The position numbers and the translations under genes were made by a program. A model generated the notes under the pieces. It saw only the letters and a program-made list of their open reading frames with translations. It did no database searches and had not been told where the DNA came from. Below, piece by piece: positions 1 through 6,252 of a DNA stretch of 17,912 bases (position 1 is the stretch's first letter; each line of letters starts with the position of its first letter). The stretch lies in assembly GCA_947626175.1 (NCBI GenBank), contig CANQRE010000015.1:1-17912 (forward strand), read 5' to 3'. This DNA comes from an uncultured Clostridia bacterium. GTDB taxonomy: Bacteria > Bacillota > Clostridia > Christensenellales > UBA1242.

Positions 1-221
1 GGCAAAAACTGCAATTTGCCAAAACTTGCCGATTGGTCAATTGCCGGCAACAAGAGCGACCAAATTGAAGCGGCAAGCATAATTCCTGATGAAAAGCCAT
101 CAACCGCTTTGCACAGTTTTTCATTCATTCTGTTTTTAAATAAAAAGACAAGCGCTGAACCCAGACTTGTCATCAAAAAGATAAAAGATATTCCAAAAAT
201 CGCACTGTTAATGCCGTTCAT
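1..221 (-). CDS. ZIP-family metal transporter, N-terminal fragment (runs off left edge)
   Basis: The first 73 codons of a membrane protein are present and the rest lies beyond base 1. Residues 5-28 form a hydrophobic helix (ISFIFLMTSLGSALVFLF), followed by a short charged stretch and the segment GFSSGIMLAASIWSLLLPAI at 42-61. A Gly-rich GF..G.MLAAS..SLL.PA block after a first helix with a LGSALVF core is typical of ZIP transporters of the ZupT/GufA type, which import Zn2+ and related divalent metals across the inner membrane. I chose the ATG at 221 rather than the adjacent ATG at 224 because GAGG at 230-227 is then 5 bases away. The gene follows era by about 58 bases on the same strand. The metal-binding His residues of later helices are outside the window, so substrate cannot be judged. 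Confidence 0.75.
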   Translation of the reverse strand, partial: MNGINSAIFGISFIFLMTSLGSALVFLFKNRMNEKLCKAVDGFSSGIMLAASIWSLLLPAIDQSASFGKLQFL

Positions 222-229
222 CATTTCCT

Positions 230-272
230 CATTTGCGTTAAGTAACTCAATATCACTATATTATCGCAAATG
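230..272 (-). promoter_or_regulatory. Inverted repeat flanking the leader of the ZIP gene
   Basis: CATTTGCG at 230-237 and CGCAAATG at 265-272 form an exact 8-bp inverted repeat separated by 27 AT-rich bases. In the minus-strand transcript the 3' arm ends at the first base of the GAGG ribosome binding site of the ZIP gene. It could be an RNA stem that affects initiation, or a DNA operator. Only the repeat is seen; the role is inference. Confidence 0.3.
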
Positions 273-279
273 TGAAATG

Positions 280-1131
280 TTACTCGTTTTTGTAGCCCAA
301 ATTTGAAAGTTTGTTTGGCTTGTTTTTCCAATCGCTTTCAACTTTTACAAAAATCGAAAGCATAACTTTTTTCATCAAAAGCATTTCGGCTTGCTTTCTG
401 GCTATTGTTCCAATTTTTTTGAGTGTTTCGCCGCCCTTGCCAATGATAATTCCTTTGTGTGACTGTTTTTCACAAACAATGTCCGTCTCAATTTTGGCAA
501 GTGAATTTGTTTCATCAAAATTGTTTATAACAACTGCCACGCCGTGTGGCACTTCCTTTTTTAAAACGCTTAAAACAGCTTCGCGAATGTATTCAGCAAC
601 AATAAATTTTGTGGGTTTGTCGGTGACTTCGTCCTCATCAAACATAAAATTTTTTGTTTTTGAACAAGGCAAAAAACTTTTCAAGATTTCCAAAAGTTTG
701 GAAATGTTTTCCCCAGTCAAGGAAGAAAACGCAATGTCATGGTCAAAATCAGGCTGCTTTTTGTCTACTTTTGACGCTCCAACCACAACATTAAGGCCAT
801 CTTGCTTCATTTTGTTGATATGCTCAGCTTCCTCGTTCTCTAGTCCAACACTTGAATCGACCATATACAAAACAACATCCGCTTCCGCCTTTGCAGTTCG
901 AACATTCTTCATCATGTATTTGCCAAGATGCGAAGTTGCCTTATGTAAGCCTGGAGTGTCTATGAAAATCATTTGGGTGTCATTGGTCGTTAAAATTGCC
1001 AAAATGTTGTCCCGCGTTGTTTGTGGCTTCGGCGAAACAATTGCAATTTTCATTCCAACAAGATGATTGATAAGCGAACTTTTCCCTGCATTTGGGCGTC
1101 CTAAAACCGCAACAAATCCACATCTGAACAT
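280..1131 (-). CDS. era: GTPase Era, 30S ribosome assembly factor
   Basis: Era binds GTP and the 3' end of 16S rRNA during maturation of the small ribosomal subunit. Numbering below is from the upstream ATG at 1134; subtract one for the chosen start. The P-loop is GRPNAGKS (12-19), switch region QTTRDN (38-43), G3 is DTPG (59-62), G5 is SSL (137-139), and a KH RNA-binding domain follows with its GKGG loop at 232-235. The protein is 283 aa, somewhat shorter than the usual 295-300. The loss lies between G4 and G5: only about 12 residues separate SKVD from SSL. G4 itself is SKVD (121-124) instead of the usual NKxD. I start at ATG 1131, which gives six bases between the AAGGGG site and the start and matches the family N-terminus MFxxGFV; it shares an A with the ybeY TGA stop. 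Confidence 0.95.
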   Translation of the reverse strand: MFRCGFVAVLGRPNAGKSSLINHLVGMKIAIVSPKPQTTRDNILAILTTNDTQMIFIDTPGLHKATSHLGKYMMKNVRTAKAEADVVLYMVDSSVGLENEEAEHINKMKQDGLNVVVGASKVDKKQPDFDHDIAFSSLTGENISKLLEILKSFLPCSKTKNFMFDEDEVTDKPTKFIVAEYIREAVLSVLKKEVPHGVAVVINNFDETNSLAKIETDIVCEKQSHKGIIIGKGGETLKKIGTIARKQAEMLLMKKVMLSIFVKVESDWKNKPNKLSNLGYKNE

Positions 1132-1598
1132 CATTCACCCCTTTTGTGGCCAGCGGCCTGCAAAATGTCTTCGGTGATTTTGCTCATTTGTTCGTCATCC
1201 TTTGTGGTCAAGTGATCAAAGCCAAGCAAATGCAAAAAGCCATGAAGCGCCAAAAAATTAAGCTCTCGATCCAAGCTGTGCCCGTATTTTTTTGCTTGGG
1301 CTTTTGCCTTTGACAAGCAAATCACAATGTCGCCAATTTCAAGCTCTTTGGTCAAAGGATCTCTTTCATCATCAAAATTTTGAAGTGTGTGAAAACGAGT
1401 TGTTTGCAAAAGCGGAAAAGAAAGCACATCTGTGACATTGTCAACTCCCCTGTGCTTTTGATTTAGGCTTTTGATTTTCCATCTGCTAACAAATTTGATT
1501 CCAACGCAAACATTTTTAACATCGTTATCTGTTTTTTTGAGTGCTTGAGTTAAAATTTTTTCATCGATTTTGTTAGGCTTGTTCGTGTAAACTTTCAT
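1131..1598 (-). CDS. ybeY: Endoribonuclease YbeY (rRNA maturation factor)
   Basis: YbeY is a metal-dependent single-strand RNase acting in 16S rRNA 3'-end maturation and ribosome quality control. The signature HGFLHLLGFDH, with three zinc-binding histidines spaced H-x3-H-x5-H, lies near the C-terminus, preceded by the family's GDIVIC strand and an LDRELNFLALHG helix. The longest open frame starts at a TTG (1613) with no ribosome binding site. I chose ATG 1598, which has CAGGGGAAG directly before it and yields MKVYTNKPNK and 155 aa, the usual length. The gene overlaps the end of yqfD by 26 bases and its TGA touches the era start, so yqfD, ybeY and era are probably translated in a coupled way. 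Confidence 0.95.
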   Translation of the reverse strand: MKVYTNKPNKIDEKILTQALKKTDNDVKNVCVGIKFVSRWKIKSLNQKHRGVDNVTDVLSFPLLQTTRFHTLQNFDDERDPLTKELEIGDIVICLSKAKAQAKKYGHSLDRELNFLALHGFLHLLGFDHLTTKDDEQMSKITEDILQAAGHKRGE

Positions 1599-2718
1599 CT
1601 TCCCCTGAAACAAGAATATTTGCCGTGATGATATATTTTACAGTTGTAAATCCGGCTCCTTCCAAGATTAAAACATCTTCTTTTTTTATTATCTCACTTT
1701 CTCCAATATTTTGCAAGCACTTTTCGCGTGCCGAATTGATTATGAAATCTTTTTCATCTTCAAAACTTGACACAATTTTTTCCGAAACGGTTTCATAATA
1801 AACATCTCTCTTTAAAACAAACGGCAAAATGTTGTTTTTGCACAAAATTTGTTCACTTGATTCAATTTCAAAGCAAGAAAAAGAGTTTTGCTTGCCATTG
1901 GAATAAAATTGCTGGGAATTAAGCCAAACTGAGCAGCATTCAATCTTGTTGCCTGTTCTTCGAGTTACAACTTTTTCATCATAATGCGTTTCACTTGCTT
2001 GAACCCACACATCGATATAAATATTTGCCTTTGGCGGCAAGTTTAACGTTTGCCCTTGTGCATTTTCAACATATCCGGCAACCAAAATTTGACCTTTTTG
2101 AATTATGTCTCCAACTTGAACAAGCACTGTGCCTTGAACGAGTTCAATTTTTGTCACAACTCCATCATATTGACTGACAATCGGCAAAAACGTTTCATCC
2201 ATTTCAGGCGGTCTTATGCCGCTTTTGACGTTTACAATCAAACTTTGTCCCAAAATGGCCACACTGACAAAAGTCAAATTGTCGAAATGCGCCATGATTT
2301 TTTGCTCAAGAGCCTTTGTGTTTATTTTGCTTTTTTGCCTTGAAGAAATTTCGTCATCAACAAATTTTTTGATTTCGCTTGCATTTTGACTTCCCCACAC
2401 TTCAATTCTCTGCACAAAAGGCATTTGAACAAAATATGAAACAAAAACAGCTGCTATCCCTAGCAAAAGGCCATAACTTTTTAAAAGTTTTGAAAAAATA
2501 AAAAATATCCCGCCCTTTTTTTCATTAAGAATTTGATAGCCGGCGGCCAATATTTCTTTTTTAACTTTTTCTCCATCAAAAAACGAAACTTTAAATTCCG
2601 CTCTTGATTTTTCAAAACGATTTAGCTCATAAATTGAATATTTTTTTGACAAATTATTGAAAAAACGCTCTTGATTTAAACCTTTTATTTCATAGTAATG
2701 AAAATTTATTTTTTTCAT
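1573..2718 (-). CDS. yqfD: Sporulation protein YqfD (SpoIV-associated membrane protein)
   Basis: The 381-aa protein matches the YqfD family found next to yqfC in endospore-forming Bacillota. The N-terminal 75 residues are soluble and charged. One membrane helix follows (about 83-100, GLLLGIAAVFVSYFVQ), then a long, probably extracytoplasmic part with the family-like stretch RPPEMDETFLPIVSQYDGVVTKI and a biotinyl-lipoyl-like GxVxxGxxLVxG segment (VQVGDIIQKGQILVAGYV). The start chosen is ATG 2718; a GTG at 2721 is possible, but GAGG lies 7 bases before the ATG. The TGA of yqfC and this ATG share a base (TGATG). In Bacillus, yqfD belongs to the mother-cell sigma-E regulon, but I see no separate promoter here, so it probably depends on the nfeD transcript. 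Its precise biochemical role is not established. Confidence 0.9.
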   Translation of the reverse strand: MKKINFHYYEIKGLNQERFFNNLSKKYSIYELNRFEKSRAEFKVSFFDGEKVKKEILAAGYQILNEKKGGIFFIFSKLLKSYGLLLGIAAVFVSYFVQMPFVQRIEVWGSQNASEIKKFVDDEISSRQKSKINTKALEQKIMAHFDNLTFVSVAILGQSLIVNVKSGIRPPEMDETFLPIVSQYDGVVTKIELVQGTVLVQVGDIIQKGQILVAGYVENAQGQTLNLPPKANIYIDVWVQASETHYDEKVVTRRTGNKIECCSVWLNSQQFYSNGKQNSFSCFEIESSEQILCKNNILPFVLKRDVYYETVSEKIVSSFEDEKDFIINSAREKCLQNIGESEIIKKEDVLILEGAGFTTVKYIITANILVSGEDESLHEQA

Positions 2719-2969
2719 CACATTTCCTCAACACGTTTTATTTTTCCTGTTATTTTCAGTGTTTTGTCCATAAGCTCAAACAATTTCAGGTTTTGTCCTT
2801 CAACAACAATGATTGCCCCTTTTGTTTTGAAACTTATGATGTCTTGCGAAAGTTGACAAATGCCAAGATGCCCTTCGACATATAAAATTTTGCCTGAAAC
2901 ATTCACAATGTTATAGGCATTGCCATCAATCTTTGTCGTTTTTTTTAATTCATCAAAAAAATTGAACAC
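2718..2969 (-). CDS. yqfC: YqfC/YabP-family sporulation protein
   Basis: This is an 83-aa protein with the YabP/YqfC pattern: a short N-terminal charged helix, then beta-strand segments including GKILYVEGHLGICQLSQDII and GAIIVVEGQNLKLFEL. It directly precedes yqfD, as in Bacillus and Clostridia, where the pair is linked to sporulation. The start is GTG 2969, preceded by AGAGGA with about 6 bases spacing. That site and the GTG sit inside an 11-bp hairpin (2961-3004), which could reduce or gate initiation. Family assignment rests on size, pattern and position together. Presence of the pair suggests, but does not prove, that the organism can form spores. Confidence 0.85.
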   Translation of the reverse strand: MFNFFDELKKTTKIDGNAYNIVNVSGKILYVEGHLGICQLSQDIISFKTKGAIIVVEGQNLKLFELMDKTLKITGKIKRVEEM

Positions 2970-3004
2970 GCCAATTCCTCTAAATTAAATTATGCGTGTT
3001 CAAT
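2961..3004 (-). promoter_or_regulatory. Hairpin enclosing yqfC ribosome binding site and start codon
   Basis: ATTGAACACGC (2961-2971) and GCGTGTTCAAT (2994-3004) are perfect 11-bp inverted repeats with 22 bases between them. In the minus-strand mRNA the loop contains the AGAGGA ribosome binding site, and the GTG start of yqfC (2969-2967) is paired in the 3' arm. No T-run follows, so it is not a terminator. A translational control element is the natural reading, but this is inference. Confidence 0.55.
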
Positions 3005-3009
3005 ATTGT

Positions 3010-3537
3010 TTAGAATTCGTCTTTTTTATCAAGCAAATTGCCAAAAATGATTGCTTTCATTTCTGGAGATAAATTTTTGATTTGCTCTTTGATTGACATC
3101 GAATATGCGTTGTTCATTCTAAATGAATCAAAGTCATCTATTTGTTGCTGAGGGGTTGGCATTTGTGGCCTTGGCCTTCGGCGCATTGACGCTTGTGAAA
3201 GCGGAGCATAATCTATGCGCTGCGATGCAAACTCTTTTGAAGGAGTGTATGATTGAGCCACCCCATTTGTTTTTGGAACAACTTCAACAACTCGTTCTTC
3301 AAAAACAAGTTCTTCCTGCGGCTTTTCTTCCACTGGTGGAACGATCGGCGTTGGTGTTTTTTTTGAAGGTTTTTTGTTTTTTTGCTTTTTTGAGCTGTTT
3401 TTTACGTTTTCTTTTTGATTTTTTGGAGTTTTTTCTTTTTTCTTGAAAATGTTTTTCCTGTTTTTATATATGCCAAGAAAAACTGTTGCAACGGCTGCAC
3501 AACACAAAATAACAACAATCCACAGCCAGTTTGCCAT
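3010..3537 (-). CDS. Uncharacterised single-pass membrane protein in the yqfB position
   Basis: I do not recognise this 175-aa protein. It has an N-terminal membrane helix (about 3-23, WLWIVVILCCAAVATVFLGI), then a very Lys-rich stretch (25-62), a Pro/Glu-rich linker (about 62-90), a middle with RRRPRP, and a C-terminal helix-like segment with SIKEQIKNLSPEMKAIIFG before DKKDEF. The Lys-rich side probably faces the cytoplasm by the positive-inside rule. The longest open frame begins at 3579 inside floA, but GGGGAGG lies six bases before ATG 3537, so that is the start, one base after the floA stop. It occupies the place of the small gene yqfB between yqfA (floA) and yqfC of Bacillus, yet is longer and shows no clear likeness I can state. 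A function in membrane microdomains with FloA/NfeD is possible but unproven. Confidence 0.8.
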   Translation of the reverse strand: MANWLWIVVILCCAAVATVFLGIYKNRKNIFKKKEKTPKNQKENVKNSSKKQKNKKPSKKTPTPIVPPVEEKPQEELVFEERVVEVVPKTNGVAQSYTPSKEFASQRIDYAPLSQASMRRRPRPQMPTPQQQIDDFDSFRMNNAYSMSIKEQIKNLSPEMKAIIFGNLLDKKDEF

Positions 3538-3538
3538 G

Positions 3539-4549
3539 TTATGCCTCCCCGTCACCGCTGTCTTGATCGGCTCCAGCAATTGAATTTCTCATTGCTGTGT
3601 CGGCCTGCAAGTTTTTAAGCTTGTAATAATCCAAAACTCCAAACTTTCCTTCTTTGATTGCGCTTGCAATTGCTTTTGGAATTTCAGCTTCAGCGGCAAG
3701 AACAGTGGCTTTCATTTCTTGCGTTTTTGCTTTCATTTTTTGTTCTTCAGCAACCATCATTGCTCTAAGTCGCTCTGCTTGAGCAGCCGCAACCTGTTTG
3801 TTCTTTTCAGCTTCTTCTGTTTCAAGTTTTGCGCCCAAGTTTCGACCAATGTCAATGTCGGACACATCCACTGAAACAATTTCATAGGCAGTGCCATCGT
3901 CAAGCCCTTTGCTCATGATTGATTCTGCAATTTCAGCAGGATTTTCAAGCAATTCTGTGTAATTTTCAGCGGCACCAATGCAACTTACAATTCCTTTGCC
4001 AACACGGGCAACAATTGTGTCTTCTCGCGCTCCGCCAACAAGTTCATGGATGTCAGTTTTAACGGTCACTTTCACATGAACTTTCACTTCAATGCCATCT
4101 TGAGCAACCGCAGCAATATCGTTTACGTCAATAATTTTTGGAGTGACACAAGTTTCAACCGCTTCCTGCACATCGCTTCCAGCAAGGTCGATGGCCTTTG
4201 CAAGCTCAACTGAAAGGTCAATGCCTGCACTGTTGGCTGCAATCAACGCTTTGACAATTTTGTCAACGTTTCCGCCAGCCATATAATGAGTTTCAAGGTC
4301 AACAACATTGAGCTTTATTCCGCCCTTTCGCGCCATGATATATGTGTTGACAATGAGTTTGTAATTAACTTTCCTTAGTTTCATTCCAACAAGCCTTGAC
4401 ATTGAAACGTGAGAGCCTGAAACCAATGCAATGAACCAAGTTTTTAAAGGAACCAAAATAAATATCACTATAAGCCCAATAAGCAGCAAGCATGACAGCA
4501 CAATCAGTGCAACAAGCCAGCCTTCGATTGCCAAAAGCATACTATTCAT
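3539..4549 (-). CDS. floA: Flotillin-like protein FloA (YqfA)
   Basis: FloA is a membrane scaffold that forms functional microdomains. The 336-aa product is close to the 331 aa of Bacillus FloA. It opens with a hydrophobic segment (about 8-34, LVALIVLSCLLLIGLIVIFILV) followed by the conserved ALVSGSHVSMSRLVGMKLRK region, the band-7/SPFH-type core (ISMARKGG, VDLETHYMAGGNVDKIVKALIAA, IAAVAQDGIEV) and a C-terminal Ala/Glu/Lys-rich coiled-coil region (EEAEKNKQVAAAQAERLRAM). The start is ATG 4549, with AGGAGG five bases upstream; an earlier ATG at 4567 lies upstream of that ribosome binding site. The start overlaps the nfeD stop by ATGA, so the two are translationally coupled. NfeD and flotillins work together in many bacteria. 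Confidence 0.95.
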   Translation of the reverse strand: MNSMLLAIEGWLVALIVLSCLLLIGLIVIFILVPLKTWFIALVSGSHVSMSRLVGMKLRKVNYKLIVNTYIMARKGGIKLNVVDLETHYMAGGNVDKIVKALIAANSAGIDLSVELAKAIDLAGSDVQEAVETCVTPKIIDVNDIAAVAQDGIEVKVHVKVTVKTDIHELVGGAREDTIVARVGKGIVSCIGAAENYTELLENPAEIAESIMSKGLDDGTAYEIVSVDVSDIDIGRNLGAKLETEEAEKNKQVAAAQAERLRAMMVAEEQKMKAKTQEMKATVLAAEAEIPKAIASAIKEGKFGVLDYYKLKNLQADTAMRNSIAGADQDSGDGEA

Positions 4550-5064
4550 TTTTCCCTCCTCAAGCATTCAATATTTATTGTTGTGTTTTTGATGCCCACA
4601 ACCTTGATTTTTTCGCCAACATTTATTGTGCCTTGAGTTGAGTGAACTGTGTAGGTTTTGCCGTCAATAACAGCCTTTCCAACGGGCTTGCATGCAGAAA
4701 CCACTTCGCCTTGCTTTCCAACAAGCTCATCAAGATTTTTAAGCTTGCCATAGTGTTCTGGGATTGCAGTTCCAGTTTCGACCAGCGGTGTTTTTTTCAA
4801 AGGGCCTTTGCTGAGCATGAGCGAAACCACCACAAAAAACAAAGTGAACACAACCAGCACAAGAAATATCAAAAAGAAGACGTCAAAAAGTGATTTCGTG
4901 AAAATTGCTTCGCACACGACCGCCGCGATTCCAGAAAGAATTCCTGTTATTCCACAAACTCCAAAGCCTGGCAAAATTGCTTCAATGATAAGAAGCACAA
5001 GTCCAACGCAAACAAGCATGATCACTGCCCAATGCATTTGTGTGAAGAATTCAACAAATTCCAT
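4546..5064 (-). CDS. NfeD-family membrane protein (short form)
   Basis: This 172-aa protein has three hydrophobic stretches in its first 85 residues (about 13-30, 36-50 and 60-82) with the family-like LLIIEAILPGFGVCGITGILSG motif. A C-terminal part (about 110-170) follows with GKQGEVVSACKPVGKAVIDGKTY and GEKIKVVGI, the OB-fold domain of NfeD proteins. It lacks the N-terminal ClpP-like protease domain of the long form YqeZ that precedes floA in Bacillus. NfeD partners flotillin in membrane organisation. ATG 5064 has AAGGAGAG upstream with 4 bases spacing. It is the first gene of the nfeD-floA-yqfC-yqfD-ybeY-era unit and has a near-consensus promoter at 5085-5113. Confidence 0.9.
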   Translation of the reverse strand: MEFVEFFTQMHWAVIMLVCVGLVLLIIEAILPGFGVCGITGILSGIAAVVCEAIFTKSLFDVFFLIFLVLVVFTLFFVVVSLMLSKGPLKKTPLVETGTAIPEHYGKLKNLDELVGKQGEVVSACKPVGKAVIDGKTYTVHSTQGTINVGEKIKVVGIKNTTINIECLRREK

Positions 5065-5084
5065 TTGTCTCTCCTTTCGACAAA

Positions 5085-5113
5085 ATTATAACATAAAAAA
5101 AAGGCGTTGTAAA
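5085..5113 (-). promoter_or_regulatory. Sigma-70 type promoter for the nfeD-floA-...-era unit
   Basis: On the minus strand TTTACA (5113-5108) and TATAAT (5090-5085) are separated by exactly 17 bases, ending about 20 bases before the nfeD start. The -35 box lies in the loop of the preceding glycosylase-gene terminator. Confidence 0.8.
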
Positions 5114-5125
5114 TACCCCTTTTTT
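5095..5125 (-). terminator. Probable intrinsic terminator after the glycosylase gene
   Basis: In the minus-strand transcript AAAAAAGG (5125-5118) can pair with CCTTTTTT (5104-5097) around a 13-base loop, followed by two further U. The stem is AU-rich with only two GC pairs, so efficiency may be low. It overlaps the stop codon of the glycosylase gene and the nfeD promoter. Confidence 0.5.
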
Positions 5126-5942
5126 AATTTTCTTGAGCTGATCGTTGAAAATAAAACAAATATTGCTGAGCATAACCTGACAAATCTTTAAACGTTTGAA
5201 CCAATCTGTTTCTGATTTTTTCACGCGAGGTTTCATGGCCATAATATTTTTCATACATTTGGTGAATCCAAGTGTCCACTGGGAAAACATCTTTTTTTGA
5301 ATAGCCAAAAAGCAAAATGCAGTCGGCAACCTTTGGACCTACGCCCGAAAAAGACAAAAGTTTTTTTCGAAGTTGATCGGTTGGCAAATTGGAAAGCGAT
5401 TGAAGATAATCTTCATCAAACTGCCTGAGGGCTTTGTAAAGCTGCGGCGCTCTGTAGCCAAGCCCGCACTGCACAAAATCCTTTTCGTCAAGTTTTGATA
5501 ACGCTTTGTGCGAAGGAAAGTTTGTTCCGCTTTTGCAACGCTCTTTTAAGGCCTTTATGATTTTTTGAATTCGCTTTATGTTGTTGTTTGCGGAAATTAT
5601 GAAGCTCACGCAAACTTCAAAGAGATTGTTTTTTAAAATTCTGATTCCTTTGCCAAACTCGATTGGCTTTTTCATGATTTCAAACTTTTGAAGCATAGAT
5701 TTAATTTTGCCATAGTCGGTTTGCAAATCAAAAAAGTTTTCAAAATATTTTGGATCGGATGTTTGCACTTCAAATCCGAAATCTCTTTCAAAAATTTTTG
5801 CACTTTTATCGCCTGAAAAAACTTGATATCCCCCATCAATTTTTTCGTATGCAAAAATTTGCCCACATTCCAAAATGTGCTGCGGACAAAAATCCTCTTT
5901 TGAAAAAATTTGAATGCTATTGCTGTTTATTTTGTATTTCAT
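5124..5942 (-). CDS. ogg: 8-oxoguanine DNA glycosylase/AP lyase, Ogg1-like HhH-GPD protein
   Basis: The 272-aa protein has an Ogg-type N-terminal domain (FCPQHILECGQIFAYEKIDGGYQVF, 18-42) and an HhH-GPD domain. The helix-hairpin-helix LLSFSGVGPKVADCILLFG carries the catalytic Lys (K204), and the following PVDTWIHQMY supplies the conserved Asp (D223), the same K...D arrangement as in human OGG1. Such enzymes excise oxidised guanine and nick the abasic site by beta-elimination. The start ATG 5942 lies just after the T-run of the rpmA terminator; only GGGGG of that hairpin, 11 bases upstream, could act as ribosome binding site. It is separated from the ribosomal genes by that terminator and ends in the weak terminator that carries the next promoter. 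Substrate preference beyond 8-oxoG cannot be read from the sequence. Confidence 0.88.
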   Translation of the reverse strand: MKYKINSNSIQIFSKEDFCPQHILECGQIFAYEKIDGGYQVFSGDKSAKIFERDFGFEVQTSDPKYFENFFDLQTDYGKIKSMLQKFEIMKKPIEFGKGIRILKNNLFEVCVSFIISANNNIKRIQKIIKALKERCKSGTNFPSHKALSKLDEKDFVQCGLGYRAPQLYKALRQFDEDYLQSLSNLPTDQLRKKLLSFSGVGPKVADCILLFGYSKKDVFPVDTWIHQMYEKYYGHETSREKIRNRLVQTFKDLSGYAQQYLFYFQRSAQEN

Positions 5943-5970
5943 AAAACAAAACCCCCATCAAATGCGGGGG
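5943..5970 (-). terminator. Intrinsic terminator of rplU-prp-rpmA
   Basis: In the minus-strand transcript CCCCC (5970-5966) pairs with GGGGG (5956-5952) across a 9-base loop, followed by TTTTGTTTT. It begins six bases after the rpmA stop and runs up to the start codon of the glycosylase gene. Confidence 0.8.
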
Positions 5971-5976
5971 CATAAA

Positions 5977-6252
5977 TTACTTGTTTTCAACTATTGAAAC
6001 GATTTTTTTGCCGTTTGAAGAACCAAACTTAACAACGCCGTCCTTTACCGCAAAAAGAGTGTAATCCTTTCCAATGCCAACATTTGCACCTGGATAGATT
6101 TCAGTTCCTCTTTGACGAACGATGATTGAGCCAGCAAGAACTTTTTGTCCATCTGCTGCTTTCACACCAAGACGTTTTCCGGCTGAATCTCTGCCGTTTT
6201 TGGTGCTTCCACCACCTTTGTGGTGAGCAAAAAGTTGAATATTAAATATCAT
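5977..6252 (-). CDS. rpmA: 50S ribosomal protein L27 (with cleaved N-terminal extension)
   Basis: L27 sits near the peptidyl transferase centre of the large subunit. The 91-aa product begins MIFNIQLFAHHKGGGSTKNGR. The first nine residues match the Firmicutes-type extension (xxNLQxFA) that the protease Prp removes in Staphylococcus, exposing the functional N-terminus HHKGGGS. The conserved core SAGKRLGVKAADGQ and IVRQRGTEIYPGANVGIGKDYTLFA is intact. ATG 6252 is chosen because GGAGG lies six bases upstream; the longer open frame to 6303 is inside prp. The gene overlaps the end of prp by 11 bases, so production of substrate and protease is coupled. Confidence 0.97.
   Translation of the reverse strand: MIFNIQLFAHHKGGGSTKNGRDSAGKRLGVKAADGQKVLAGSIIVRQRGTEIYPGANVGIGKDYTLFAVKDGVVKFGSSNGKKIVSIVENK

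Noticed and set aside
311..1066. A 251-codon open frame on the plus strand opposite era
   Set aside because: It has no ribosome binding site and no recognisable domain, and lies antisense to the clear era gene; it is a product of codon bias.
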